Part shown: positions 11,344 to 25,710 of the stretch, piece after piece
Layout: every line of letters begins with the position of its first letter
Numbering within the stretch: the stretch's first letter is position 1
Assembly: GCA_018343915.1 (NCBI GenBank)
Contig: JABRWF010000004.1
Location: 2,294,001 to 2,358,000, forward strand
Reading direction: 5' to 3'
Length of the DNA stretch: 64,000 bases
DNA from: Agroathelia rolfsii
Lineage: Eukaryota; Basidiomycota; Agaricomycetes; Amylocorticiales; Amylocorticiaceae
Notes under the pieces: model-generated
Told to the model about the DNA's origin: nothing
What the model saw: the letters and a program-made list of their open reading frames with translations, nothing else
The model's database searches: none
Program-made: the position numbers and the translations under genes

Positions 11344-13171
11344 TCACGTCGCAAACGGATAGTCAGTGTACCCCTTCCGCTGCGCTTCCATATCAGAGGT
11401 AGGGTCCACTCCGTACAGGGTCATATAATCACTCTCCTGATCTATCGGTTTGCCCTGCTCAAACCTCTTCACCAAATCCGGATGCGAGATCCACGGGCGA
11501 CCGAGGACGATACCGTCGACGGTCCCCTCCTCGACCAACTTGCTCGCCTCGTCGACGTTCACGCCACCCTCGTCCGCAGAGCTCGTGAGGGAAATGTCGC
11601 CGTTGAGGAAAACTGGCGTGTTCTTGATGAACGGACGGAACGTGCCAAGGACATCATGTTGCGTCGCACGCTTCTTGCCGTCGATTTCGATGTCGAAAGA
11701 TGGGAGGTACCGGATGAGGGTGATGTATGCGAGGTTGAGCTGGTCGGCCTGACGCAGGAAGTGGCCGAATGTGGCGATTGTTTCATCGAGAGGCATCCTG
11801 AGATGCAGATGTTGAATACCAGTGAGCGTTATGCCAGTGCGTGCAAGTCAAATGAAGACTATATGGTCTTGCTCACATACCCTACGTCATTGTAACCCCC
11901 CGCTGGGCTGATACGGAGGCCAACACGATGGGGACCCCATACATCCGTCAACGCTTTCAAAGAGTCGAGGGCGAACTTGGTGCGCTTCTCGGGGGTGCCT
12001 CCATAGGCATCGGTGCGCTGAAAAGCATTTTTTTTACACTCGCTCAGCTATCGTGATGAGATAGTGATCAGTCCCACAGTCCCACCTTGTTTGAGTTGGA
12101 ATCAAAGAATTGGGCAATGAGGTATCCGTTCGCTCCATGAACTAAGCAAAAAAGGCCAAAGGAAATTTGTTAAGCTGAGACTTTGGTGGGACAACATCAT
12201 GCAAACTCACGTTCAACACCGTCAAAGCCTGCCTCTTTGGCGTTCAGTCCACCCTGACGGAACTGTTCAACAATAACGGCCGGATCGGGGACCTCAGTTG
12301 GCTATTGGGAAAAGGCATCACCAACGCCGTCAATGGTACGGACCAATATGCAATGTTGAAGGAACGTTGGAGCTTACCACGGTGGCACTTGGTGTGCCTT
12401 CCAAGAAACGGAATTTACCAGAGCGTGCAGCGATAGCAGAAGGCGCATATACGGGCTAGAATTAGGCTTGTAAGGCGAGAAGTCGGAAAAATGTAGTACT
12501 AATGATCGTTGCTACCGACCTTGCCAGAAGCTAATTGCTCTGGTGCTTGAGAATGCGCGATGCGTCCCACTATTAAAGAACAACCGCATTCAGTTTCCAT
12601 ATTCATAGGTAATTAAATTTGCTTACCATGCCACAACTTCGTATTAAGAATTTGGAATATTAGTAAAATCCATTTTTGAGTGTATATTTGCATGTACCTG
12701 AGCGAAAATGTGGCCGTTTTCGGCATGTACTGCGTCCGTAACTTTCTTCCAACCAGCGACTTGTTCCTTAGACCAGATACCAGGAGCATGGGGCCATTCA
12801 GTTCTATTCAATACAGAAGGATGTTAATTGAGTGTTTTATGAGCAAAGAACGCGCATATACTCTGCTTAAAGTAGAGCACTGCAACCGGTAGTCCGTAAT
12901 ACATACCCTTGCTGAGTGATTAGAGTACCCTCAGATAAAATCAATCCAGCGCCGCCTTTAGCACGCTGCTGGTAATACTCCTGGTTGATATGATTCGGAA
13001 CGTTGGTTGGAACAGAACGGTTCCTAGTGAGAGCGCTGGTCACAGGTGGTGCATGACGTCAATTGACAAAACTCTTATCCAATCACTAATGGACTACCTC
13101 ATGACAATCCGATTACGCAAGGTCAAGTTGCCAATCGTGAGGGGCTTAAGCAAAGGGCTTGCAGAAGGCAT
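11344..13171 (-). CDS. Old yellow enzyme family NADH:flavin oxidoreductase, copy 1
   Basis: FMN-dependent ene-reductase, probably acting on alpha,beta-unsaturated carbonyls with NAD(P)H; the physiological substrate is unknown. Ten exons (13171-13098, 13035-12907, 12803-12698, 12636-12627, 12569-12520, 12455-12378, 12301-12211, 12141-12086, 12017-11881, 11797-11344) total 1185 nt, 394 aa. The N-terminus [20 protein letters not shown] is typical. LWHVGRIAHS (about residue 104) matches the FMN-contact region, and HGANGY (about 181-186) gives the substrate-binding His-Asn pair and the Tyr proton donor of OYE1. VFLNGDISL and [10 protein letters not shown] form the phosphate-binding end of the barrel. 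Exon 4, encoding L-W-H plus one base, is only 10 nt. The gene is convergent with ERG7 (110 bp between stop codons). It is the most diverged of the three copies. Confidence 0.93.
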
Positions 13172-13589
13172 TATGTCTACTGAGAAATTTAGACGGATGC
13201 GGATAGTAAGGCTAGATTGTACGTGGGAAGTTGGGTGCGAGTGTGGATGTTCAGTAATATTCAGCTGTTGGAGATTGCGATGATGTCAACTCAAGCTCCT
13301 TTTATGCTATATGATTTCCGGACTTTTCTGAAAAGAATCTAAGGCCACTGCAGCATGCGATTTCTGATGACGATCGTGGTGCTGCCGATGATGCATCATG
13401 ACCCGGTTTCAAGTTATTGCGCACCCCCCGCCGGTGGGTTCGAGAACAAGTCATGCATCATCTCTCATCAAGTGCTTGTTTGCAGAGATGAGATCACGTC
13501 CTATTGATAGTCATATGGACGTGTTTATTATATCCCGATGGCACGATTTGATGTTTTGAGTTACAAGAGGTAATCGGATGCATCCTTGA

Positions 13590-13680
13590 CACGTTGAGTC
13601 CCAACTTCGAGTTCATGTCCCTGATTTGGATGTTGAAAAAGCCGGATACATACCTTGCTCACTCCAGGCTTAAAGGCAAT
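13590..13680 (+). pseudogene. Relic of ERG7 last exon (copy a)
   Basis: Plus-strand reading gives a decayed match to the end of ERG7: PNFEF...IWMLKKPDTYLA here against PNFKF...[12 protein letters not shown] in the intact last exon at 11150-11215. The following 3' flank (GCCACAACAACCAT here, GCTACAACAATTAC after ERG7) also aligns. The relic sits about 120-200 bp beyond the OYE2 stop, the same relative position ERG7 has to OYE1. It has no ORF of its own and is read as a scrap carried along by tandem duplication. Confidence 0.75.
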
Positions 13681-13800
13681 TTAAAAAAAGCGATGTAAAC
13701 AAGCAATTTGGCCACAACAACCATCTTTCAATTCAGTATGTATACGCATATATTTAAGTTCAGCTCGTCAAGAGATATTTCCCTTTCCGAGTTCTAGCTA

Positions 13801-15571
<1,771 letters not shown>

Positions 15572-15639
15572 TGTATTTGATGAAAAGCTTAGGTGCTTGC
15601 GAAAATTGGAGTGTGAGGCTGGGACTCATGGTGTCAACT

Positions 15640-16023
15640 TGAGTTCCCTTTTATATCGGTCCAGTTCCAAATATTCAAGCTCTTCTCAATCATGAGGGAC
15701 TCTGAATGCCAGCAATTACGTGTCCAGTTTTTTCTTGCTGATCCTAGTAATGGCGATGGGCATAAGATTCCATATGCAGATAGAAACTAGTGGATGACTA
15801 ACTCGACGGTATTAGTGTATATATCCAAGGAGTTGCAAGGTTAATAATGACTGATAAACAAATTGAATACAATCCGATGCCGGGCTGAGTGTTCTAACGA
15901 CAAGATGGAAGTGACGGAACGTGTCCTTATTGTTGAGCTACAGAACTTCGCATTATAAACACACGGCTTTACCCAGGCGGTAATCGGCGGTAACTCCATG
16001 ACGCGTGCTATCCCCGGATAGGT
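15640..16023. other. OYE2 upstream region, homologous to OYE3 upstream region
   Basis: No gene is seen. The stretch 15880-16010 aligns with 20320-20450 upstream of OYE3 (shared GAGCTACAGAACTT and ACACGG blocks), so it is part of the duplicated unit and presumably includes the promoter. The alignment ends where the mariner-like MITE begins at 16024. Confidence 0.6.
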
Positions 16024-16025
16024 TA

Positions 16026-16249
16026 CAGTCGGACTCCTCTGAGGTCATATGATCTGGAACCCCAAGCAAAGGAGAATATGCCCTTAGAGGACTTGCGATA
16101 AAAATGAGTTTAAGTGCCCAAGGCCGAAGGACTACTTGTAAATGAAAGTTTTAGGTGGGGTGAGAAAATATGCCCTACTTCACAAGCAAAATTGGGAAAT
16201 GAAAGAAGCGTGCCTTTAGAGTGTTCATGACCTTAGAGGAGTCCGACTG
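16026..16249. mobile_element. MITE with Tc1/mariner-type termini
   Basis: A 224-bp element with 24-bp terminal inverted repeats: CAGTCGGACTCCTCTGAGGT at the left end and its complement, with one mismatch, at the right end (16226-16249). It is flanked on both sides by TA (16024-16025 and 16250-16251), the target-site duplication of Tc1/mariner elements. It has no coding capacity, so it is non-autonomous. It lies at the distal edge of the OYE2 duplicated unit. Confidence 0.85.
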
Positions 16250-16251
16250 TA

Positions 16252-16895
16252 TTAGGAGGGATGGTTGTTGGGACACCATGTTTGATCTTACCAAAAATTT
16301 ACAGATAAGTTTTTAGGATGTGTCTATAGTACTCATACCGTCTCTCCTATAGAGATCTCCGAATATTGCATAGAACCGATGTTTTTATTTATTTATTTAA
16401 TCCATTTATTTATAGTGGCAGTGTAAAACCGACGTTTGTTAAAGAGAGCATGCGTGACGCACGGGGTTTAAGCTCCGCCTAAACCGATCACTGTCAAGAG
16501 ATCGCCAGCGCAAAGAGGATTTAGCGAATTTCGTAGCCTGTTGGCAGTTGTAAGCCCAAGATACGTAAGTTAAGTAGGTATAGCTCCGACAGGGCATAGT
16601 CTCTCATAAGGCATACTGTCGTTCCCGGGGATACGAGAAATTTTCAGGAACTCAGTAACCACAATCAAAACCCGCCTCGAGCTCGCTAGGGAAGCGACAG
16701 AAAGTCCGCAGGATGTATAATATGTAATTACTTTATAGAAATATACTGAGATGTATACGCTATAGGTTAAAAAATGGGGAGGTTAGAATTTTCATGTCAA
16801 ATTCACTAGTGACATCGCGTGACTACAGAAAGGGGAAGACTAGAGGCCTGAGTGCTAGTGACGGAAGGCCGAACGCGATTAGAACTTAGGTCGGA
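16252..16895. other. Intergenic, no gene seen
   Basis: AT-rich, with a short TTTA/ATTT tandem tract near 16384-16415. No ORF with domain content and no splice-supported gene could be read on either strand. Confidence 0.5.
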
Positions 16896-16898
16896 AGG

Positions 16899-17345
16899 TG
16901 GGGGGAAGGAGGAAGACCGGCCAGTGGACAAGCTTAGTCAGTGGCTTGGACGAGGGCCGGCCTTCCTCGAATGATAAACTGATGCTTGTGCGTATTGCCG
17001 TTAAACGATCCCGAGCTTGCAAGGCTGAGTTTCAGCTTTGGGAAGACAGCCACAAATATTTCGCATTGGCACTGCGCTGTAGCGGCAGCTCCTGCCAGAC
17101 TCAGAGATAGGGTCGTTAAACGGCTATATGTGTACGCTTCATCTACTGCCTTAGTTCTCAGGTAGGAGGTAGTTATGTTCGACCCCCCGCCATCCCTTTC
17201 ACACTAGCATAGGCAAGTCGGTTGGGATTTGAGGTGTTGTCGACGAGCTCTCAAACTCCTTCGGCTCAGTCTATCGGAAGGCCGGCCGTTCGAAAGTTGC
17301 TGACTAAGCTTATCCCTGGCCAGTCTCCCTCCCTCCCTCCTTCCC
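16899..17345. mobile_element. MITE-like element A with about 70-bp imperfect TIRs
   Basis: The left end 16899-16967 and right end 17275-17345 are imperfect inverted copies of each other, sharing GGCCAG, AAGCTTAGTCAG and GGCCGGCCTTCC blocks in inverted order. The enclosed about 450 bp has no coding potential. No clear target-site duplication could be identified, so the superfamily is unknown. A related sequence in the opposite orientation follows directly. Confidence 0.6.
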
Positions 17346-17404
17346 GCACAGATTAGTCAGCGCCCTCGACATTCACCAACACGGCTCACTGGTTCTTGTC
17401 TTCC

Positions 17405-17690
17405 ACCAAGGGTTGAAAATGTTGAGAGCTCGTCGGCAACATCTCAAACCCCAGTGCAGCCTGCCCATGCTGGTGCGAAGGTGGTGAATATGACTGCCTC
17501 CTCCAGAGAACCGTGGTAGGGCCGGAATATGAAGAGAGTATATCAGTTGATCTCAGTGGCCTTACTAGTACTCTCTGTAGGAAGCGCCCGCCGCTGCGGA
17601 GTGCGAAATGGTCGCGTGTAGCTGTCTTCCCAATGTCGAAACTCAGCCTCGCAGGCTCGGGATCGTTTGACGGTGACACATACAGTAATA
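17405..17690. mobile_element. Related element B, inverted relative to element A
   Basis: The reverse complement of 17405-17690 aligns through its length with 16985-17250 of element A: shared blocks include AAACGATCCCGAGC, GGCTGAGTTTC, GGGAAGACAGC and CGACGAGCTCTCAA. It lacks the recognisable TIRs of element A. Together A and B form a large imperfect palindrome with arms of about 270 bp and a spacer of about 155 bp. Confidence 0.6.
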
Positions 17691-17699
17691 ATTGCATAA

Positions 17700-18010
17700 C
17701 TGAATATTCGTATAAGTGAATAAACCGTCAAGTTGAATAGTTTTGCTATCAAGTAAGTAAAACTGTGTACCGTAATACTGAATAATATTTTTGACCTAAT
17801 CGTGAATAGTTCCTAGTGGCTGTGAGGGCGGTCCCGGCGATGAGACAGGATTTCAAGTCCGAGGAGGAATCTGGCCTGTCTGCCTATTTATGTTGAAATC
17901 CTTTTGGAAGAAATAAAATTATGTTTATTATCATAATTTCTCATTACCACCTGGATGTGCTAATTACTGAGCATACCCTAGTAAGGTGGTCCAAGTTTTC
18001 AGCCACAGTA
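17700..18010. other. Intergenic, no gene seen
   Basis: AT-rich sequence between the repeat cluster and the ERG7 relic beside OYE3. Nothing interpretable on either strand. Confidence 0.45.
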
Positions 18011-18011
18011 G

Positions 18012-18125
18012 GCAATTTCACGCAAGTTTACTGTGTCTTATTCTAACTTCAACTTGGAGTTCACGTTCCCGATCGGATGCTAGTCAAGCCGGATGCATAG
18101 CTTGCTGAGCTCAGGCTTGAAGAGA
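18012..18125 (+). pseudogene. Relic of ERG7 last exon (copy b)
   Basis: Second decayed copy of the ERG7 tail: TTCTAACTTCAA...GAGTTCACGTTCCCGATC and AAGCCGGATGCATAGCTTGC align with the intact ERG7 stretch at 11150-11220. The alignment extends into the 3' flank (CCGCAACAATCAT). An in-frame TAG and small indels break the frame. It lies about 100 bp beyond the OYE3 stop, exactly where ERG7 sits relative to OYE1. Confidence 0.78.
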
Positions 18126-18215
18126 GTAAAAAAAAAAAACAATGTCGCCAGGCAGTTTTACCGCAACAATCATATTTCAATTCGAATGCGTATATGCGGC
18201 ATATATGCTCTACTA

Positions 18216-19993
<1,778 letters not shown>

Positions 19994-20449
19994 TGTATTT
20001 GATGAAAAGCTTAGGTGCTTGCAAATATCAGATGTGGGTACGGATGTTGTTGGGCCCACAGTATCAAGTTGAGGTCCTTTTTATATCAATCCAATTCCAA
20101 ACTTTCAAGCTATTCTCAATCGTAAGGTACCCTACAAATACTAGCAATGACGCGTCCCACTGGCATGTCCTTGTTGATTCTAGTCATGGTCATGAGCATA
20201 ATATTTCATGTACAGGCAGAAGCTAGTGCCAGTAGATGACTAATTTGGCTGTATCAGTGTCAGTAGTAGGCAGCATCACGATGCAAGATCAATAGTAACC
20301 AACAAACAGCGAGAGTATATCCCGATATCGGGTTGAATGTTCCAACGACCAGATGAAAGTGCTTCTCTGAGCTACAGAACTTTGCATTACAAAGACACGG
20401 TTTCACGCCGCGTGGTAACCTGCGGTAGCTCGGATTCCGACGCGTAACT

Positions 20450-21552
20450 GGCGGCCTTGTCATTCACATTTTGATATCTAAATATCAAATGACCACACCA
20501 ATCAAGAAGCACCTGCGTGTATCTAGATGGTGCCTATAAAGAAGCCGTGTATTTAAGTGTTGTGTCATGTTCTACTGTCTTGCTTTATGTCAATTGTAGC
20601 CGTATGCATACCAATCGCGAAAGTGCCTTCAATTCAATCATTCCTTTCCTTTCTTTCCCACCCTCCCGAGGATGGTGCCCGTAAAGAAACCTTGTATCTA
20701 GATATTGTCTCATGTCTTATCGTCTTGCATTATGTCGATTGTAGTCGTATGCATACCAATTGCGAAATCACTTTCTCAACTGTGACTCCGTGCACTGTTT
20801 CTGATTTTATTTGCATCTTTTACACAACTACTACTTGCAGAACACTGGCCAAAATCGCTTACAACATCTTTGTTGCCACTATATATTGGTATTGGCTCAC
20901 CATGTGAGCCATGCACTCTTTTGCATCAGTCATGACCAATGACAATGTCTGGGTCTCTGCTATATGCAATTCCGCCGTTCCTTATCCTGGTTGGTTGCTT
21001 TGTTTGTTACTACCCTGGTCCAATCAATCCAAAAATATGTGCATTTTGCTTCAAGTTGTTGTGAGAAAAGCGAGCGAGCCAGAATTAATCAAAAGCTAGA
21101 ATAGCATTTCGTTTGTCCTTGTACTTGGACGCGGTACGCGAACAAACGAATGAAGTAACAAAAATCCGTAGCTACATTAAAGCAGTCACGCAGAGCGTGA
21201 CTGTGACTTCGTCACTCCTACCGAGGCATGGATTGCCTATACCAACAGTTGTGTATCTCTGGGTTTTAAGTTGTATTCTCTTTGATGTCTTATTTCTTCC
21301 TGTCACAAAGGTCTACATGGATTACTCCAACCCCTATGCTTTGAACGACCTATTGTTCGCCTCTTCATTTTGTAGCCTGTTGCATCCAAGTTCTTGTGAA
21401 TAGTTTTGCGCTTTTGCTCATGGTCCTTGACACATAGCACACATAAAGAATTTGCTTTATAGGGTATGATATTACGCCCAAAACAAAACAGATAAAGATA
21501 CAGATATACAATAACCGATAAAGGAATTGGCGGCTGAACACAAATATAATGA
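20450..21552. other. Intergenic region with direct repeat and hairpins, no gene seen
   Basis: About 1.1 kb between OYE3 and the SAC3-domain gene. It contains a direct repeat of about 98 bp (see separate entry) and two adjacent short hairpins at 21184-21215 (AGTCACGC-AGA-GCGTGACT, then GTGAC-TTC-GTCAC). Open frames here lack domains, splice support and homology that I can recognise. Confidence 0.5.
20526..20767. repeat. Direct repeat, two copies of about 98 bp offset by 144 bp
   Basis: 20526-20623 and 20670-20767 align with roughly 80% identity by eye. Shared blocks include GATGGTGCC, TAAAGAA, GTCATGT, TTATGTC and GTATGCATACCAAT. The spacer is pyrimidine-rich. No coding role is seen. Confidence 0.7.
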
Positions 21553-23513
21553 TTAAACCCTGCCTTTAATGGTAATCTTACGATATAATCCCTCGTATAG
21601 CTCTGCTAGTCTCGGCACCGCCGGTTTGCAATCGAAGGTTTTCAGTTGGTCAAGTGCATTTGGCTCCGTAAAGAACATGAGCTGATGTTGGCTTAAAAAC
21701 TCAATGACTTGCGCTGCTGATTCGAATACCAATTGTGTTTCTAGAAACTTGATCGAGAGCGTCTTGTAACTATAGTAGTTTACGGTTAGTGGTGAAAGCG
21801 TTTTGTCAAGTTAGAGTATGCTCACGCTTTGGCCATGACATTGAGAGTCCGGATCCTTTCACGGCCAATGAAATGATCTTCGATATATCCGCACATCTTG
21901 GGTGGGTCTTTGTATGCTTTAAATAGAGCGTCATAATTTCCAATTGACATTGCACGTTGTACGGAGAGAGCGTGGCTGATGTCTTTATCTGTCTTTTGTT
22001 GGGGTGTTAGTTGACCTACAAGTAAATTTATATCTGGCCACAATCGGTGTGAGTTAACGCGCAAAGACGGACAGACGGAGGGGGGAAGACGCACCACTCA
22101 TATTACGACCATGGAGGAGCATGAGAATCCTATAGGCAATGAATTCGTTCTCTTGCCCTGGGATGCCATCGTGGTAAAGACTAGTGAGCATATCCTGGCA
22201 GGCATGGTACTCGACCATATCGTTCTTTGGAGGGGGGCATGAAAACCTCAAAAAAGGGCCAGAAAACAATCAAGTCCAGAGACGTACAGATTCCAAAGCT
22301 ATTCGCGCATGTTGTTCATATACTTGCACAGTAAATTCATTCCTAATATTTTGCACCTATAAAAAGGGAGCAGACATGCCCACCTGCGATGGGATAACTA
22401 TAGAAGAGAAAGAATATTTACTTACTCTGAGATCCTGTCGTAGACTTTTGAACTGGCTGCAAATCCAGTTGTATGGTTTTTGGGCTCGCCATTCATTTTT
22501 GAGCGCTTGAAGAGTTTTAACAAGGACAGAATACGGTCGTACTTGCTCTGGTTTTGGTTCCTGCACGTAAAAGAGCGTTCAGTAGTCAAAAAATATAGGA
22601 TGATGCTGAATGCTCACTGATGTTAACCGGAGATATTCCTTAAATATCGTCTGGTTGGTTCCCACGATTGGTTGTCTATCGATCAGATTCTAGATCGCCA
22701 TCAGCATCAAACCTTCTATCATACTGGAATATAAGGTGAACGCACTGGATTTCCTTCTGGGTCATCCACATTCATGCTGTTTGACAGCCCAAATCCACTA
22801 CTACTCGACGAAAGATATGACATGCCAGACCTTGCAAGCCCGTAAGGGGAACTCGATTTTTTGGATTCCAAATCATGTTCACGCTGAAATCGAGCCTTTC
22901 GCCTGTCTAGGGCTGCTTTGTCATTTGGGTCAAACGATGCGACACTGACTGCGGATGAAGAGGAGGAATAAGTCGAGGTTTCTGAATTGACTTGACTGAG
23001 GTTCTTTTTCTTATTCTTCTTGCTGGTAGGCGCCGCCTCCACCCTGTACCGTTTCGGAAATTAGCAAGGGGCGTAGAAAGTGAACATATAGACAAAGAGT
23101 AGAGGTAAAGAGTCTGTGCTCTTTATCCAAGCGATAACATTTGCATGCACTAGCCAGCCAAAACATATGGAAAAAAAGTGAGCACTTACAGCTTGCGTTT
23201 GGTCCCAATCGTTGGAAACGGTTTGGGAGCAAGACTTCAGGTTAATTAATGCGCTAGTAGAGACTGTCTCAGGTCAAGTGTCGCACCTGGTAAGCTGTAT
23301 GGCATCCCAGTCCGTTGTCCATAGCGTCTGGTTTGTATGTGCATCGGCAATGATACTTCGCAGTTCCGCCTGAGCCTCTGCTCTATTGGAATCAGTCATC
23401 TTGCCCAGACATGTCGCAACCCATTCTCTGTAAAACGATGCTGTTCAAAGCGTATTCGTACGAATAATAAGACTGCTAGGTTACTTGAGCTTAGGGGGCC
23501 AGGTCTCTCCCAT
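21553..23513 (-). CDS. SAC3/GANP-domain protein, Thp3/LENG8 family
   Basis: Ten exons (23513-23485, 23427-23287, 23234-23190, 23043-22746, 22689-22618, 22560-22426, 22356-22288, 22224-22095, 22033-21826, 21769-21553) give 447 aa. The N-terminus MGETWPPKLKEWVATCLGKM is followed by a Lys/Ser-rich low-complexity segment and DPNDKAALDRRKARFQREH. The SAC3/GANP domain then reads RPYSVLVKTLQALKNEWR, NEFTVQVYEQHARIALES, FIAYRILMLLHGRN. In yeast Thp3 acts with Csn12 in transcription elongation and pre-mRNA metabolism in the nucleus; LENG8 is the animal relative. A role in mRNP or splicing-coupled work is therefore likely by family only. The gene is divergent from SEN2. Confidence 0.85.
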
Positions 23514-23916
23514 TACGATAACCGATGGATGAAATTAGATTATTTTTTAAGAGGGCGTGTAAGAGACGATGTCACTTGAGGGGATAAAACAAGGTTGAGA
23601 GCTACAATGACGGTGCTGGGCTGCAGCAGAGGGACTGAGTATGAGGTAAAGAGGGCCGTGGGAAAAGATTGCTTATTTGAGCAATACCAGAATTTCACAA
23701 TCGGCCTCCAGAGACATTCGCAACTCCGAGTCTTCGAAAAGATATCCTTCAGGTTCATATCATCAGTATTTGCACACTGGAAACCAATAGCCTGGTATCT
23801 GAGCTGGCCCTATCTCTGAGAGATTAGAAATTCCCAAAACAATAAACTTGGTTTACTCGAGTCGGAAACATTCCTTCATCCAAGTCATTTTTCTTGATCA
23901 ACTCGAAGACATCATC
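23514..23916. promoter_or_regulatory. Divergent promoter gap between the SAC3-domain gene and SEN2
   Basis: About 400 bp separate two divergent ATGs and should contain both promoters. I see no confident TATA or other named motif. Confidence 0.35.
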
Positions 23917-25304
23917 ATGAAGGGCGGCGGCAGACGAACAGAAGAAAATCGCATCTATGCCAATCCTCTCCCTGTAATCTTCTCTCCTGCTGAGCCCTCG
24001 CCCATCACTTCTCTGCTCGGTCTGCTTGGTCTGTCCCGTAATCTCGTCTTGAATCCGCATTGCGAAGGAGTGTACGACGAAGTCACGCGGTCTGTATGGG
24101 TCGTGAACAAACGAGATATTTTGATTCTATGGAGACGTGGCTTCTTCGGAAAGGGCGACTTGAGTAGAAGTGAACCAACTTGGTTAACAAGAAAAATCAA
24201 CTCTCGACGAATGGCAGCCAAGAAAGGTATGCTTATATTCTAATAGAGTGCAATGGGTCGAGTCATCAATATCAGGTATGCAGGGTTGACAGCAGAGGAA
24301 ATGCGTGAAAAGAGACGTGCAGAGCGCAAGCAGTTCAAGCTTGATCGTGCACAGGCTATTGTGGAGGCTGCAGCACAGGCGGAAGCTGCTTTTGCTGAAG
24401 GGAAGATTATCCACCCACTCTTAAATGAGGATGGAACGAGAGCCATACCCTCTGCGGCAACCTGGAAGCCCTTGAACACCCCTACAGACTCTTCTTTACA
24501 GGGGTCGCAAACACCACAGGAAGATCAAGAGGATTTGGAATCCATGGATGATCTGGAACACTTACAATTGACTCTTTCTGAGGCCTTCTTTCTCTCATGG
24601 AGCTTAGACTGTTTAACGATTGTCGACCCCAACACGGTATTTATCCCTCTTATACTTCCATTGATTGTAATTTACATAGTTAATGCTTCAGGACAAAGCG
24701 ATGACATTGCATGAAATCTGGACTACATTTCAGTCCCTCCACTGGCCAGCCATGTTATCTAACCGCCCAACCCGGTTCGACAACCCATTCCTGGTCAATT
24801 ATGCCGTTTATCATCATTTCAGATCTCTTGGCTGGGTTGTCAAGGGCGGAATAAAATTCTGCGTCGACCTATTGCTTTACAAGCGCGGGCCTGTTTTTCA
24901 CCATGCAGAGTAAGGAATTTCCCTATCCTGAACCCCTATCCCCCTCTCATTTTCATGATTTAGGTTTGCACTTGTAGTGTGTCCAGTCTATGAAGACCCT
25001 GTAGACGAAGAGACATCTCCGTTTAACCTTCAAAACACAAAACCGTTTGATTGGTCGTGGTTGGCAACAATCAACCGTGTGAATTCTCAGGTTCAAAAGG
25101 TTTGCTTATACGTCTCGTTTCTATAATCCTTTATGCAATGTCTCAAATTTTCTTGTGTAGACTCTTATTCTCGTCTATGTGACGATTCCAGCTATGTCCA
25201 GGCTGTCCCCCGAAGCCATCTTGCGTTCTCCAGCTGGTTTGAAACAATATTCTGTTAGAGAAGTTGTGTTACGACGTTTCGTACCTGCTCGAATGAGAGA
25301 CTGA
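23917..25304 (+). CDS. SEN2: tRNA-splicing endonuclease catalytic subunit Sen2
   Basis: Cuts the 5' splice site of nuclear pre-tRNAs within the TSEN complex. Five exons (23917-24226, 24284-24636, 24692-24909, 24964-25099, 25161-25304) give 386 aa. The N-terminal segment has [12 protein letters not shown] and [22 protein letters not shown] charged coiled-coil-like stretch ([21 protein letters not shown]) follows. The C-terminal catalytic domain has the expected triad: Tyr in [15 protein letters not shown], His in PVFHHAEF, Lys in NSQVQKTLILVY. The first in-frame ATG is at 23917; upstream in-frame sequence has no ATG. A split tRNA substrate candidate lies at 4991-5090. Confidence 0.93.
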
Positions 25305-25710
25305 AAGGATCCTAGTAATTTGTACATTATTGCTACCTCAGAACTATTATGAGAGCTATGATACACCTACGTCCCAAGTAAACGCTGAGTTGATCAGTAT
25401 TAGTGAATCATGTCGATGGTTGTAAGTCGCCAAAAGTTGGTAATACATTGTGAAGACGCGTGACAACTGTCAATTTAAATTTACATTCATTAAACACTGA
25501 CACTTTTGTTTCTGACACAAAAAGTCGTTGCTTTTACCCAGGAAGCAGCCAATCAGAAGCTGAGAAGTTCACGTGAACCTTGTTAAAGCCTGTGGCTAAA
25601 TCCGCTGTGACAAGATTTATGCTTGTAATCCTACGCGTCCAGGTGCGACACCATTGATCTTAAACCATTGTAGCTGTCTATGGGCTTGTTAAACTCCATC
25701 CTCAGAGAAT
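25305..25710. other. Intergenic, no gene seen
   Basis: About 400 bp between SEN2 and the zinc-finger gene, presumably terminator and promoter. Nothing further can be named. Confidence 0.4.

Noticed and set aside
16898..17697. Open frames inside the repeat cluster, considered as transposase fragments
   Set aside because: No DDE, helicase or reverse-transcriptase motif is visible; the frames are fragments of non-coding repeat elements.
20557..21403. Small plus-strand open frames between OYE3 and the SAC3-domain gene
   Set aside because: AT-rich, Cys/Ser/Thr-biased, no splice sites or family features, and they overlap the direct repeat.
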